This document shows, in pieces, positions 52,924 to 64,000 of a stretch of DNA of 64,000 bases. The stretch spans positions 11,788,118 to 11,852,117 of the forward strand of contig CAXIPT010000002.1 of NCBI GenBank assembly GCA_964030475.1, written 5' to 3'. Below the pieces are notes generated by a model. The model was not told the DNA's origin. It did not search any database and worked only from the letters and a program-made list of their open reading frames with translations. Source of the DNA: Tethya wilhelma (lineage: Eukaryota; Porifera; Demospongiae; Tethyida; Tethyidae). Numbering within the stretch: position 1 is the stretch's first letter; each line of letters starts with the position of its first letter. Both the position numbers and the translations under genes were made by a program.

Positions 52924-55900
52924 ATGAAGCTAATTGCAGCTTTCACTGTGATAGTGTTGGGTAAGTGTCTGTTTGTGAATTATTTGCCTTCAAATTGTTG
53001 GCAGTTGTCTACTATGTTGGTGTACTGTACTTTAACTCGGTGTGAATGCTACTGTAAGGAACTTGAAGCAAAGTGTGCTAGTGTGGCCAGTGTGTGCTGT
53101 TGTTTGTTGTTTGTGGTGGTTATTCTTCAACAGGACATGTGACCCAAAATGCCTATTTGTGTGTCATCACTATTTTATTATACAGCCACTGATTTCATGT
53201 AAAAACCCACAAATAATGGTCTAATTGTGGTTGCTAGTTTCAGACTTCAACAATCAGACTGCAAGAGTGAAACTTTTTAAAAACAATGTGTCTCATGTTC
53301 AAACAATGACATGTGTATAATGTTTTCCCCAAAATTTATGCTGTTATCAAAGCCAGCTTATGATACCAGCATGTGCTCTTGGCAGATATACTGTAGTCCT
53401 AGCTTTCTGCATTGTTTTGTACCTTTACCTATGCATTTTTTTGCCACAAATTTTTGAGTGGTGGTAGTGCTTGAAAGTCTATCAGTAGAATTTGAATACC
53501 GTATACCGCTTAATTTTCGTGGTACTTAACTTTCGCAGTTTTCGCGGATCGAACGTTATCTGCGAAAATTGTTCAAAGAAAAATTGCGTGCTCATATGCG
53601 TGCGCACAGGAATGATATCAATCCGTGAAACTTATTCAACGAAAATCTGCAATAGCGCAATAGCGCAATCCGGGAAAATTAAGTAACCTCGAAAATTAAG
53701 CGGTATACGGTAGTAAGATTGTTGGAGATTAAGAGTTACAGGAGAGCATTACACAAGGAAAGAGTGCCAAATAAATGGTTTTAGCTGGCAATTGTAGTGT
53801 GTGTGTGTGTGTGTGTGTGCGTACACATGTTTTTGTATGTATCATGTGATGGAGTTGTGTGTAATGAACCATGTGTACATAATGGTTGTGTGTGTTTGAA
53901 AAATGCCAACAAACTCCCAGTTCGTGTTTCCTATACGTTCATTTCAGCATGTGTACTAATACTCTCCACTCACTTCCTACACATTAGTGCTCTGTATCAC
54001 ATACAAGTGTAAATATACTTTGGATATAGTTTGGCAATCACATGTACAGGTGCAGTAAACTTCACCAGTATAGTTTCAGTTGTACGTGTAGAAACTCTAT
54101 GTGTTGTTGATACTTTCGTGTGATCAATGATATACAATGTACATAATATGTGTTGTAATATTATATTCTGTTGTGGGAGAGATATTACAACAACATAAAA
54201 ATCATTTTTGTTTAGTTCTCTAGAGAGCTAGAGAATGGTATGATATACATGAAAGAGGTGTGCATGTGTGCGTATAGTACGTGCAGTGATTTCAAACCGT
54301 CATGTGAATGCTGTTGCCTTAGTAACTTAGCACTCAATTGAGTTAATGGACTCCGGTGTTGACGCTAATTTTTGATGTAGTTTAGATCATTGAATTTCTT
54401 GGCTTCACGGTGTGTACCTTCACCCGACATGTGTCCTTGTGTATTGGAACATTTATAGGCAGTCACATGACAAAAAAAAAGCAACTGTTGCTATTGTAAC
54501 TGTTTTGTCACTTTATGTAGCCAGTAATGTGTGTGTGGTCTTTATACCTGCGTTGGTTCGTACGTTATGTTATAATCATGTCCAATGTTTGGGTGAACTT
54601 CAGTGGTTATGCTTCCTCAAAGAAGTGGGAATCTTTCTACAGTGGGAGGATACTCCAATAAAAACTTTGCCTCATTTCTATTTGTCCAAGAAATGCTTTA
54701 GTAAGGAAATTTGTTTTGGAACTAGCCAAGTTTTCCCAATTTCTTTATCTTTTGAGCTTTACATACATTGTGCATGTATACAGTAGTGTTTGTTACATAG
54801 TCTCCACTAGGATGGCTCTTATGCCTTCTATCAACTACACTTCTGACCAAAAGACCAGTTGACTATAAGTGGATAGCTGCACTTGGTGGGTAGCTGGACA
54901 CTTGTGTGTATTATGTATGTGTCTGTGTGTAGTAAATGCACTGCCTACTGAATGGAACCCCAAGTGATATTGTAGGCGGTAGTATTTGTTTGTGGCTTCT
55001 TGTGGTTTTTAGCTAGCTTGAGGTAGTGAAGATATATGATTCACGCTGCTTAGTCACCTTTTTACATACTTTGGTATCTTGATAAAAATCATGTGATAAC
55101 CGTGTAAGGCAAGTTAGAGGTCAGATGACTGATACTGCACACATTTGGAGTGCATTAATGTTATTCAAAGTCCACTATTGCTTTTAAGTTCATCATATCT
55201 TGTTGTTGAAATTCATTCCTTTAGCCCTTGAATTTTTTTTTTGGTACACTTTCAAAACTTTGACTAGTCGTTCAAACCTCAGTAGCATGCTCAACATAAT
55301 GTACCATCATGGGTAGTATCTTGTGTATGAATCTATGTGTAGCTGCTTTGTACAGTTTGAGTGACTCTGGCAATATACCGTGTGCTTATTGTAATGTAGT
55401 TCATGTACAGTAGGGTTGATTCAAGCTCTGAGCTGGAATACCACTACTTTCACTCTAAATTGTTATAACTATAGTAATTATTAGTAAAACTATCAATATG
55501 TAGTACTTCACGAGTGTTCCCTTGTTTTTGTACAAAGAATCTTTATTGCATGTTCTCCTCGACTTCCTGTTGCTATAGCAACCTACTGCAATGCTGCATC
55601 TGATTGTGAGTGGGGCCCCGCCTACTGGTGCCAGAGCAAGACAACAGCCCAGCAGTGTGGCCAAGAGAAGTACTGTATGGAGAAGGTCTGGAAGGTACGA
55701 ACATTGCTTATTTGTTGTCATAGTAAAACAGCACTTTGTGGCTTGGAAATTGGTCAGTAAATTTTACGTGTATTATTGTAACTGTATCTCAAGATGACAG
55801 TATTACTGTACTGTAATCTAGAAATTTTTGTACAGGGTTGCAGTGTACAAAATCAAATGTACAAAAATTTTAAATTGTGTGTGTGGCTGCGTAAAGTTGC

Positions 55901-56389
55901 ATGGTTGTACGAAATTTATTTAACGCGAAATTTTTTATTACATGTTGTGTGAAAATGGTAGTTATGGTAGTTCTGAAAATGATGTGTAACTTCAAGTGTG
56001 CTCTTTGTACATGTACTCTTGCATTGTAGATGAAAGAAGTGTCTGTCAGTGGTGGTGCTGAGTGCACCATTTGTAAGATTGTTGTTGAAGAGGTGGGCAA
56101 GTATGTTGTCGACAGTAACAAAACCAAGGTACTGTACAACTGTCAATGGATACAAATACACTATACTTGAAAAGAATTGGTTTTCTCTTGACTTCTGTGT
56201 AGAGTGATGCTGAAAATGCTTTGGAAGACCTCTGTTCTGCCCTTGGTCCATTTTCGAGCGAGTGTATTGATTTGGTGACACAGTTCTTTCCACAAATATG
56301 GGAACTTTTGGTCGATGAAACTGTAAGATACACCATGTAGATAATGGCCACACTGTTACATACTGCACATGGCTACACACACAACACAC

Positions 56390-56434
<45 letters not shown>

Positions 56435-58577
56435 TCAGGATCCTGACAAGGTGTGCAGTGAAATTGGTCTCTGTAGCTCCTCCAAGAGATGGAAGCAGAC
56501 TGTAAGTGAATTTGACGATTTACTCCGTAGAGCATAATATGTATGTGCATAATAAATTCACATACAGTACAGAGCCAAAATATTGGAAGACTTTAATTTG
56601 ATGATTCAGACATTGACCAAATTAAAATCCACGTCAATGTATATATAGTACTTGTTTAGCGAAAAATTGTTCAATCTGTATTTCTTTTGCTCCTTGTATA
56701 TATGTGTACATGTAGGCAAAAGACTTGTCTGTCAGTGATGGTGTCGGATGCAGTGTTTGTAAGTTGGTTGTTGGAAAAATTGATGACTACATCGACGACA
56801 ATAAAACTGAGGTGATTGAAATAATAATTATTATACAGCACTAGTTGTAAATTTTTAATTGATTGCACTTGTGGTTACAGTAATTATCATTTCTTTCTAG
56901 GATGAAGTTAAGCAAGAAATAGAATCCTTTTGTTCAGCTCTTGGTGTGTTTGGCAGCGAATGCAAAAGTTTGGTCGAAAAATACTTCCCTCAAATATGGG
57001 AGCTCTTGGAGAAGGAAACGGTAAGAGAGTTGGTCCGTCTCCCAGACACACATGCACATACTTGCACACATTATATCACTCCAGGACCCTGACACTGTAT
57101 GCAGTCTAATTGGTCTCTGCAGTTCTACCACAGAGCCCAAGCCAAAAGTAATGAATCTCTTAATTTTTCCTATCTATCTTTATGATTATTATGTATAGCG
57201 TGAATATATTACCGAAATTTTCGAGGAGTGTAAAATTTTACCTGCGAAATTTTTGGGATCGTATTGCAATATATATGGGTGGGGCTGATTGATCCTCGAA
57301 AATTAAATCTCGAAATGTTTGGCGAGCGTTTTTCTGCGAAAATTTTATTCCTTGAAAATTTCCAGCTATACGGTATCTGAAAGTTGTTGATGCAATGGTG
57401 TTTTTCTGCTGTTCATTTTTTTGTGGGTATTTTTTTCTCAAAGGTCTAGTGTCAATAAAGTTATGTACAAGCTGGTTGTACCTACAGTAGATTTTAAAGC
57501 ACTTTTTTATCACCATTGGTTAGAGATACTGTACTCTTTTATGGTCCACAATAAGATGTGGTTTTTCTGTTTTTTCTTTTTTACAAAACACACAAAGAAG
57601 TTTTTGATTCAAGCTCTGAGCTGGAATACCACTACTTTCACTCTAAATTGTTATAACTATAGTAATTATTAGTAAAACTATCAATATGTAGTACTTCACG
57701 AGTGTTCCCTTGTTTTTGTACAAAGAATCTTTATTGCATGTTCTCCTCGACTTCCTGTTGCTATAGCAACCTACTGCAATGCTGCATCTGATTGTGAGTG
57801 GGGCCCCGCCTACTGGTGCCAGAGCAAGACAACAGCCCAGCAGTGTGGCCAAGAGAAGTACTGTATGGAGAAGGTCTGGAAGGTACGAACATTGCTTATT
57901 TGTTGTCATAGTAAAACAGCACTTTGTGGCTTGGAAATTGGTCAGTAAATTTTACGTGTATTATTGTAACTGTATCTCAAGATGACAGTATTACTGTACT
58001 GTAATCTAGAAATTTTTGTACAGGGTTGCAGTGTACAAAATCAAATGTACAAAAATTTTAAATTGTGTGTGTGGCTGCGTAAAGTTGCATGGTTGTACGA
58101 AATTTATTTAACGCGAAATTTTTTATTACATGTTGTGTGAAAATGGTAGTTATGGTAGTTCTGAAAATGATGTGTAACTTCAAGTGTGCTCTTTGTACAT
58201 GTACTCTTGCATTGTAGATGAAAGAAGTGTCTGTCAGTGGTGGTGCTGAGTGCACCATTTGTAAGATTGTTGTTGAAGAGGTGGGCAAGTATGTTGTCGA
58301 CAGTAACAAAACCAAGGTACTGTACAACTGTCAATGGATACAAATACACTATACTTGAAAAGAATTGGTTTTCTCTTGACTTCTGTGTAGAGTGATGCTG
58401 AAAATGCTTTGGAAGACCTCTGTTCTGCCCTTGGTCCATTTTCGAGCGAGTGTATTGATTTGGTGACACAGTTCTTTCCACAAATATGGGAACTTTTGGT
58501 CGATGAAACTGTAAGATACACCATGTAGATAATGGCCACACTGTTACATACTGCACATGGCTACACACACAACACAC

Positions 58578-58630
<53 letters not shown>

Positions 58631-60285
58631 TCAGGATCCTGACAAGGTGTGCAGTGAAATTGGTCTCTGTAGCTCCTCCAAGAGATGGAAGCAGACTGTA
58701 AGTGAATTTGACGATTTACTCCGTAGAGCATAATATGTATGTGCATAATAAATTCACATACAGTACAGAGCCAAAATATTGGAAGACTTTAATTTGATGA
58801 TTCAGACATTGACCAAATTAAAATCCACGTCAATGTATATATAGTACTTGTTTAGCGAAAAATTGTTCAATCTGTATTTCTTTTGCTCCTTGTATATATG
58901 TGTACATGTAGGCAAAAGACTTGTCTGTCAGTGATGGTGTCGGATGCAGTGTTTGTAAGTTGGTTGTTGGAAAAATTGATGACTACATCGACGACAATAA
59001 AACTGAGGTGATTGAAATAATAATTATTATACAGCACTAGTTGTAAATTTTTAATTGATTGCACTTGTGGTTACAGTAATTATCATTTCTTTCTAGGATG
59101 AAGTTAAGCAAGAAATAGAATCCTTTTGTTCAGCTCTTGGTGTGTTTGGCAGCGAATGCAAAAGTTTGGTCGAAAAATACTTCCCTCAAATATGGGAGCT
59201 CTTGGAGAAGGAAACGGTAAGAGAGTTGGTCCGTCTCCCAGACACACATGCACATACTTGCACACATTATATCACTCCAGGACCCTGACACTGTATGCAG
59301 TCTAATTGGTCTCTGCAGTTCTACCACAGAGCCCAAGCCAAAAGTAATGAATCTCTTAATTTTTCCTATCTATCTTTATGATTATTATGTATAGCGTGAA
59401 TATATTACCGAAATTTTCGAGGAGTGTAAAATTTTACCTGCGAAATTTTTGGGATCGTATTGCAATATATATGGGTGGGGCTGATTGATCCTCGAAAATT
59501 AAATCTCGAAATGTTTGGCGAGCGTTTTTCTGCGAAAATTTTATTCCTTGAAAATTTCCAGCTATACGGTATCTGAAAGTTGTTGATGCAATGGTGTTTT
59601 TCTGCTGTTCATTTTTTTGTGGGTATTTTTTTCTCAAAGGTCTAGTGTCAATAAAGTTATGTACAAGCTGGTTGTACCTACAGTAGATTTTAAAGCACTT
59701 TTTTATCACCATTGGTTAGAGATACTGTACTCTTTTATGGTCCACAATAAGATGTGGTTTTTCTGTTTTTTCTTTTTTACAAAACACACAAAGAAGTATT
59801 ATATAGTAGTATTCTGAGCCAAAATATTGTACATGTGTGCAATTTTATCATTTTGTAGAACCTTGCAGTCAATGTGAGATCAGTCCAGTGTGATGTCTGC
59901 GAACTGTTGGTGAAACAAGTGGAAAATTTAGTCTTGAATAATGCAACAGAGGTAATGCTTAGCCTCGTTCCCAAGCCTAGGCTCCTCCTGCATGAATATA
60001 AATATGAGAGCGAGGCTAGACAATGCTACTGTACCTGCCTCACCTAAAGTGATGGCATTGGTTGTTTATGTTTGACAGGAAAAGGTGCAACAAGAGTTGG
60101 ATGATCTTTGCTCAAAGTTGGGTTCGCTTGGAGATGAGTGTAAGACCTTTGTGGACGATTATTTACCTGATGTTTGGAAAGCTATCAGCAATGGAGATGT
60201 GAGTCAAAGTGAGAGTGTAGAGCTGAGCTCGATACAGTTATAAAGTTTAGTACTGGGGCGAACAGTTCTTGTACCTTTGTGTATG

Positions 60286-60350
<65 letters not shown>

Positions 60351-60649
60351 CGTGGTGTGTGTGTGTGTGTGTGTGTGTGCGCACATGTGTGTGTGTGTGT
60401 GTGCACGTGTGTGTGTGTGTGTGTGTGTGTGCGCACGTGTGTGTGTGATCCATCATTATCTACGATATAATTACAGGTCCCTGATGTAATCTGTACTGCA
60501 GTTGGCTTGTGTAAAAATGCAACAGTGCAAAAAGTAAGTTAGTTCACTTCTTAAATAAAATATTAATGTGGACAATTTGGTCAATGCATGTATCCCTGTG
60601 ATTGTGTTAAGTAAATATTTTGCGACACTTTGACACACACACACACACA

Positions 60650-60686
<37 letters not shown>

Positions 60687-61975
60687 CCAGACTTCAATGA
60701 TCAAGTCTGTACAGTGTGATGTGTGTGAGATGGTCATTAAATTTGTGGAAAACGATTTCTTGAATAACAAGTCTGAGGTATTTTTCCCCCTTTTTTGTCT
60801 ACAAACCTTTATTCCCCCACTCACTCCTTATTTCTTCTCCCTAGAATGCCGCTCAACAAGCTCTGGATAACGTGTGTTCTAAGCTAGGATCTCTTGGTGA
60901 TGAGTGTAAAGTGATTGTGGACAAATACTTCCCCGAAATCTGGGATATGTTGGTCAAGAATGCTGTAAGCAAAATCTGCAGTGTTTTATTTAACTTTATG
61001 TATGTATATCAGCAAGCCATTTGTTCATTATCCATACTAGAGAACCTCTTTGTTGCCTTGTTCCCAGGCTTGATTCGTATCATTAATATGAAATGTTGAC
61101 CTCTAAACATCTGAAACCAACGAATACTAGCTGTATAGTGTGAAAGTTTTGCAGAGTCTAACTTTCACAGATGTCTATCATGATTGTTTTATATTTGCGG
61201 AGGAGCTTTTCTTTTATGGATAAATCGATCACAAAAAAAAATTAGACTTTATGAAGACTTCCCCTATAGTCTAGTGTCAAAGTTAACATTGAATTCACTG
61301 TTTTCTTTAAAACTTGTGTAGGATCCAGACACCATCTGTACAGCAATTGGCCTCTGCAAGTCTAAAGTTGCTTCTATCAAGCTTCCAATCGAGTGTGAAA
61401 TGTGTGATGTGGTAGTGAAAGAGCTGGAGGACCTCATTCTCAACAACTCCACCGAGGTATATACCGTGATGAATAGTCTTTGTTTTTGTGTGATATTTAA
61501 GTTGCACCACTCAAATTGGCCAATACATGTACATGCACGTGTATCATAGTTTGAAGGTTTCGTAAGACTGAATATTTCTAGTCTAATGGTTGTGCTCTAT
61601 AATGTTTAGTTTTGTTGGCTCCCTGGGTGGTTTCAGGAGATTATACATTGTTGCCTTGGTACTGTACATGCAAATAGATTGTACCTTACTAGAAAGACAA
61701 CTCTTGATATGTTGGTCATTGCCCTGTACATGTCATTGTAGGGGGAGGCAAAAGCTGAAGTTGAAAAAGTGTGCAATTATTTGGGTGGTTTTGCTAGCCA
61801 GTGCAAGTCCTTGATTGATGACAACTGGGACACCTTGTGGAGCTTGCTCTCAAAGGAAATAGTAAGTTGCTATCACTACTCTGGTTCTGATATTCCAATT
61901 TGTTATCTGTACAAGAGTGGCATTTATGTAGAAAAGAGAGTACTTTGGTTGTTTGAGTGCCCTCTTTCAGAAAAA

Positions 61976-62025
<50 letters not shown>

Positions 62026-63392
62026 AGGACCCTAAGACAGTGTGTGAGACTGTTTTTTCACAGTGCAAAAATCAGACCAAGTTTCTAAATGCTGTAGTGG
62101 TGAGTTGATCCCTGATTTCCCCCCCTTTCCTCTCTCTTTTCTGTTGTGTGTCTGTTACTTCAGTGTTTTGTGTGAACATATTGCACTATACATGTGTGAA
62201 TATGTATGTTACCTGCAATATTAGAAGTTGTGTCCAGTTGTGTCCAGTTGTGCCATGCTGTGAATATCTGAAATTTGTGTAGCAAGTTTTGTGATCATTA
62301 TTTTGAATACAATTCATAACCACCTGTTTATAAACTGTGTCCATATTGTGCATGTTCTGACATACTGCACTACATACTGTTTTTTGTTTGTTATTGCACT
62401 TTTTTGCTTTTATTGGGGTGTTGAGTCATGTGTAAATGTGTCCACACATACGTACATATGTGGTTTGTGTACTCTCAGTCCAAGCTGAAGTCCAATTCCA
62501 CCATACCTTGTGCCTTGTGTGAATTGACAGTCCCTTTCCTGCAATACGCCGTCGATGAAGACTCTGATGATGTCCAGGTACTGTAACATGCAGCCATCAA
62601 ATGGCATGTAGCGAGGCCATGGAGTATTGGGAGCTTATATAGTGTTAGCATGCATTATAGGAACCAAACTTTCCTCTAGCCCTGTTCCCAGGCTTCCCCT
62701 TTGGAAATGAATTGGAGGTGTGCAATTTCCAGTGGGTGTGGACTCACGGAGAGGGAGCCTGGGAACGCGGCTAACTTTTCTCTACCTGTGTTTGACAAAG
62801 TTAAAAGTTGCAGTACAATTGTGTATTTATGACTGTACAATCCATCTTTTACCCCCTAGAGTGATCTTATTACTATTATCAGTGAAATCTGTGAATACTT
62901 TCCACGCCAACCAAAGAACTATGTGAAAGAGGTGTGTTTGTTGTGTGAGCCATCAACTATAGTTAGTGTAGTTACCTACAGTACATGTGTAGCTATTGTA
63001 GTCAGTTAGCTAGCCTGTACAAGCACATCAAAGGGGTATCCAGTGCATGCTTAGGCTAATGGCATCCCATCTTCCTGGTGGTGTGACTGACACATGTCCA
63101 TCACCTCTACGCAGGGTGCTAGATCATCTCCTCTCGATTGCCTGCTATTTTGGTTGCTGCTCTCTCTTCAGCTACAGCAGCATCTTATACGCTCAGGCAT
63201 ACATTCACTAGTAGTATACAGTATACTCGTAGACATTTTAGTACTTGGTTGGTCTTCTGTCAACTTTCTAGTAAGAATTTTTTTTCTTTCTCTTTCACGT
63301 TGTGACATGTGTACGTCACCTTGTGTCTGTAGTGTACTGATTGGGTGAACACGTATGTCCCCATTATCTGGAGGAGATATAAAGATGAAATC
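52924..63392 (+). CDS. PSAP: Prosaposin-like precursor with many saposin-B domains (3' end outside window or unresolved)
   Basis: Lysosomal sphingolipid-activator precursor by family. Exons: 52924-52960 (signal peptide [13 protein letters not shown]), 55579-55694 (saposin-A domain [20 protein letters not shown]), 56030-56128, 56203-56322, 56439-56501, 56716-56811, 56901-57020, 57085-57147; duplicated set 58218-58316, 58391-58510, 58635-58697, 58912-59007, 59097-59216, 59281-59343; then 59859-59951, 60079-60198, 60477-60533, 60691-60777, 60845-60964, 61322-61456, 61742-61861, 62028-62099, 62479-62577, 62860-62931, 63333-63392. Most saposin-B domains use three phase-0 exons with the six-cysteine pattern ([22 protein letters not shown]) and an NKT/NNxT glycosylation site. 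Counting the duplication there are about eight domains; the last (CALCELTV) is divergent. The duplicated saposin-A exon at 57767-57882 does not fit in frame and is left out. No C-terminal saposin-A domain or certain stop is visible. Confidence 0.85.
53497..53712. mobile_element. TACCGTATA-ended foldback element
   Basis: Ends TACCGTATACCGCTTAATTT and AAATTAAGCGGTATACGGTA are perfect inverted repeats. The core has GCGAAAAT-type words. It sits in the first intron of the prosaposin gene. Confidence 0.8.
55416..57603 (+). repeat. Tandem duplication unit 1 (about 2.19 kb)
   Basis: Starts TTGATTCAAGCTCTGAGCTG. It contains the saposin-A exon and two saposin-B domains, with introns, and is followed directly by unit 2. 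Every stretch I compared is identical to unit 2 except CA-tract length. Confidence 0.93.
57209..57374. repeat. TACCGAAATTTTCG...CTATACGGTA foldback
   Basis: An imperfect member of the TACCGTATAGCGGGAAA family with GCGAAAATTTT inner arms. The same element recurs at 59405-59570 because of the tandem duplication. Confidence 0.6.
57604..59797 (+). repeat. Tandem duplication unit 2 (about 2.19 kb)
   Basis: Repeats 55416-57603 at an offset of 2188 bases, rising to 2196 after the CA tract (58561-58628), which is 8 bases longer. Identity ends at CACAAAGAAGT (59797), where the next base differs. Includes a second saposin-A exon at 57767-57882. Confidence 0.93.
59405..59570. repeat. Second copy of the CTATACGGTA foldback
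   Basis: Carried along in duplication unit 2 and identical to 57209-57374 as far as read. Confidence 0.6.
59960..60018. repeat. GCCTCGTTCCCAGGC-type hairpin (59 bp)
   Basis: TAGCCTCGTTCCCAAGCC pairs with GAGAGCGAGGCTA in a prosaposin intron. Confidence 0.55.
60286..60446. repeat. Compound GT microsatellite with GCGCAC interruptions
   Basis: About 160 bases of GT broken regularly by GCGCACATGT or GCACGTG units, a higher-order pattern in a prosaposin intron. Confidence 0.9.
62677..62773. repeat. GCCTCGTTCCCAGGC-type foldback
   Basis: TAGCCCTGTTCCCAGGCTTC and GAGCCTGGGAACGCGGCTA surround a short unique core. Confidence 0.7.
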
Positions 63393-64000
63393 GTAAGCTG
63401 GTTGTGTAGTGCACCTGCTAAGATAATGTTGTAGCTGCTTGTATTTTTGTGTGTTTGGGTACATGTGTATGTGCACTGATGGTGGCAGGTCTATTTCAAA
63501 CGTCTTCTCTTGTAAAAGAATTGTATGCTAATTTTGTATAGGCTTATTGTAGACCAACATCTGATCAGAAGCTGTTGATTTTATCATTTGAATCTTGGGC
63601 GTGTACATTGTATGTTTGCAAGTTGGTGTACGTACCTAGTACAACATATCATGCATTTGTGTTGTGATGATCATTGACTTAGCCGAGTAAATCAGGCCTT
63701 CCCCACTTGTTTAAATGGAGCAATACGGGGAGGGTCTCTATGATTGTACCAGATCAAGAGTATTCTGTTGCCCGGTGTCACTGTGTGTCCTCCTATGAGG
63801 TGTTGACTCATTTCATTCTCTCTCTCTCACACACGTGCCGTCAAAGACATGCATTCCACATGTACATTTAGGCGTAGCCATGTACGTGGTCACACTTGGT
63901 ACATGTGCCTAGTGTCATATGGAGTTCACATGTTGCATAACATGACAGTACATATTTGTCATAAATAGATTCACACACACACACACACACATGCACACTT
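63393..64000. other. Right edge, no exon recognised
   Basis: It follows the consensus donor after 63392 and should be intron or 3' sequence of the prosaposin gene. It ends in a CA tract. No DPxxVC-type third exon was found. Confidence 0.5.

Noticed and set aside
54412..54786. 124-codon open frame in the first prosaposin intron
   Set aside because: No recognisable domain, atypical composition, and it lies wholly within an intron.
57767..57882. Second saposin-A exon as part of the mature reading frame
   Set aside because: Its phase does not match the preceding exon and inclusion leads straight to a stop; reported as a finding instead.

Overview
The window looks like animal nuclear DNA, most likely from a demosponge of the Amphimedon type. 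Genes are compact and interrupted by many short GT-AG introns, introns are full of CA/GT and CT/GA microsatellites, and small foldback elements are everywhere. The gene content is metazoan: SIN3, GPATCH4, SMU1, NDUFA12 and prosaposin, beside expanded sponge-style families (SRCR proteins, Calx-beta proteins, tandem receptor tyrosine kinases). The species is inferred from content. Coding exons below were joined by checking splice dinucleotides and codon phase by hand.

Layout. (1) 1-9.1 kb, + strand: the 3' part of a GPATCH4 homologue, then a SIN3 co-repressor gene whose N-terminal two thirds and last exon are present but whose middle is absent. (2) 10.3-28.3 kb: two copies of a large secreted protein gene: signal peptide, cysteine-rich/LDLa-like modules, about eight Calx-beta repeats, and a C-terminal domain that reads as the inter-alpha-trypsin-inhibitor heavy-chain C-terminal domain. 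Copy B (28292-19720, minus) is nearly complete. Copy A is split into a plus-strand C-terminal half and a minus-strand N-terminal part that face each other across a run of Ns, so it is inverted or mis-joined. (3) 29.1-38.5 kb: a plus-strand protein with four SRCR domains, an orphan last exon of SMU1, and a minus-strand receptor with two SRCR domains and a membrane anchor. (4) 38.7-50.2 kb: three tandem receptor tyrosine kinases with Frizzled-like cysteine-rich ectodomains. (5) 50.7-52.6 kb: a small unknown gene head to head with NDUFA12. (6) 52.9 kb to beyond 63.4 kb: a prosaposin-like gene with many saposin-B domains, carrying a near-perfect 2.19 kb internal tandem duplication.

Functional themes. 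GPATCH4 and SIN3 are housekeeping nuclear genes, and NDUFA12 is mitochondrial. The Calx-beta/ITIH-C, SRCR and receptor-kinase genes are secreted or surface proteins of the kind used for extracellular matrix, recognition and signalling. Their exons are symmetric modules (phase 1 between domains), and the paralogues look partly homogenised. Several gene breaks (SIN3 middle, Calx copy A, kinase gene 1, SMU1) lie at microsatellites or single-N gap marks, so assembly loss must be weighed against real rearrangement.
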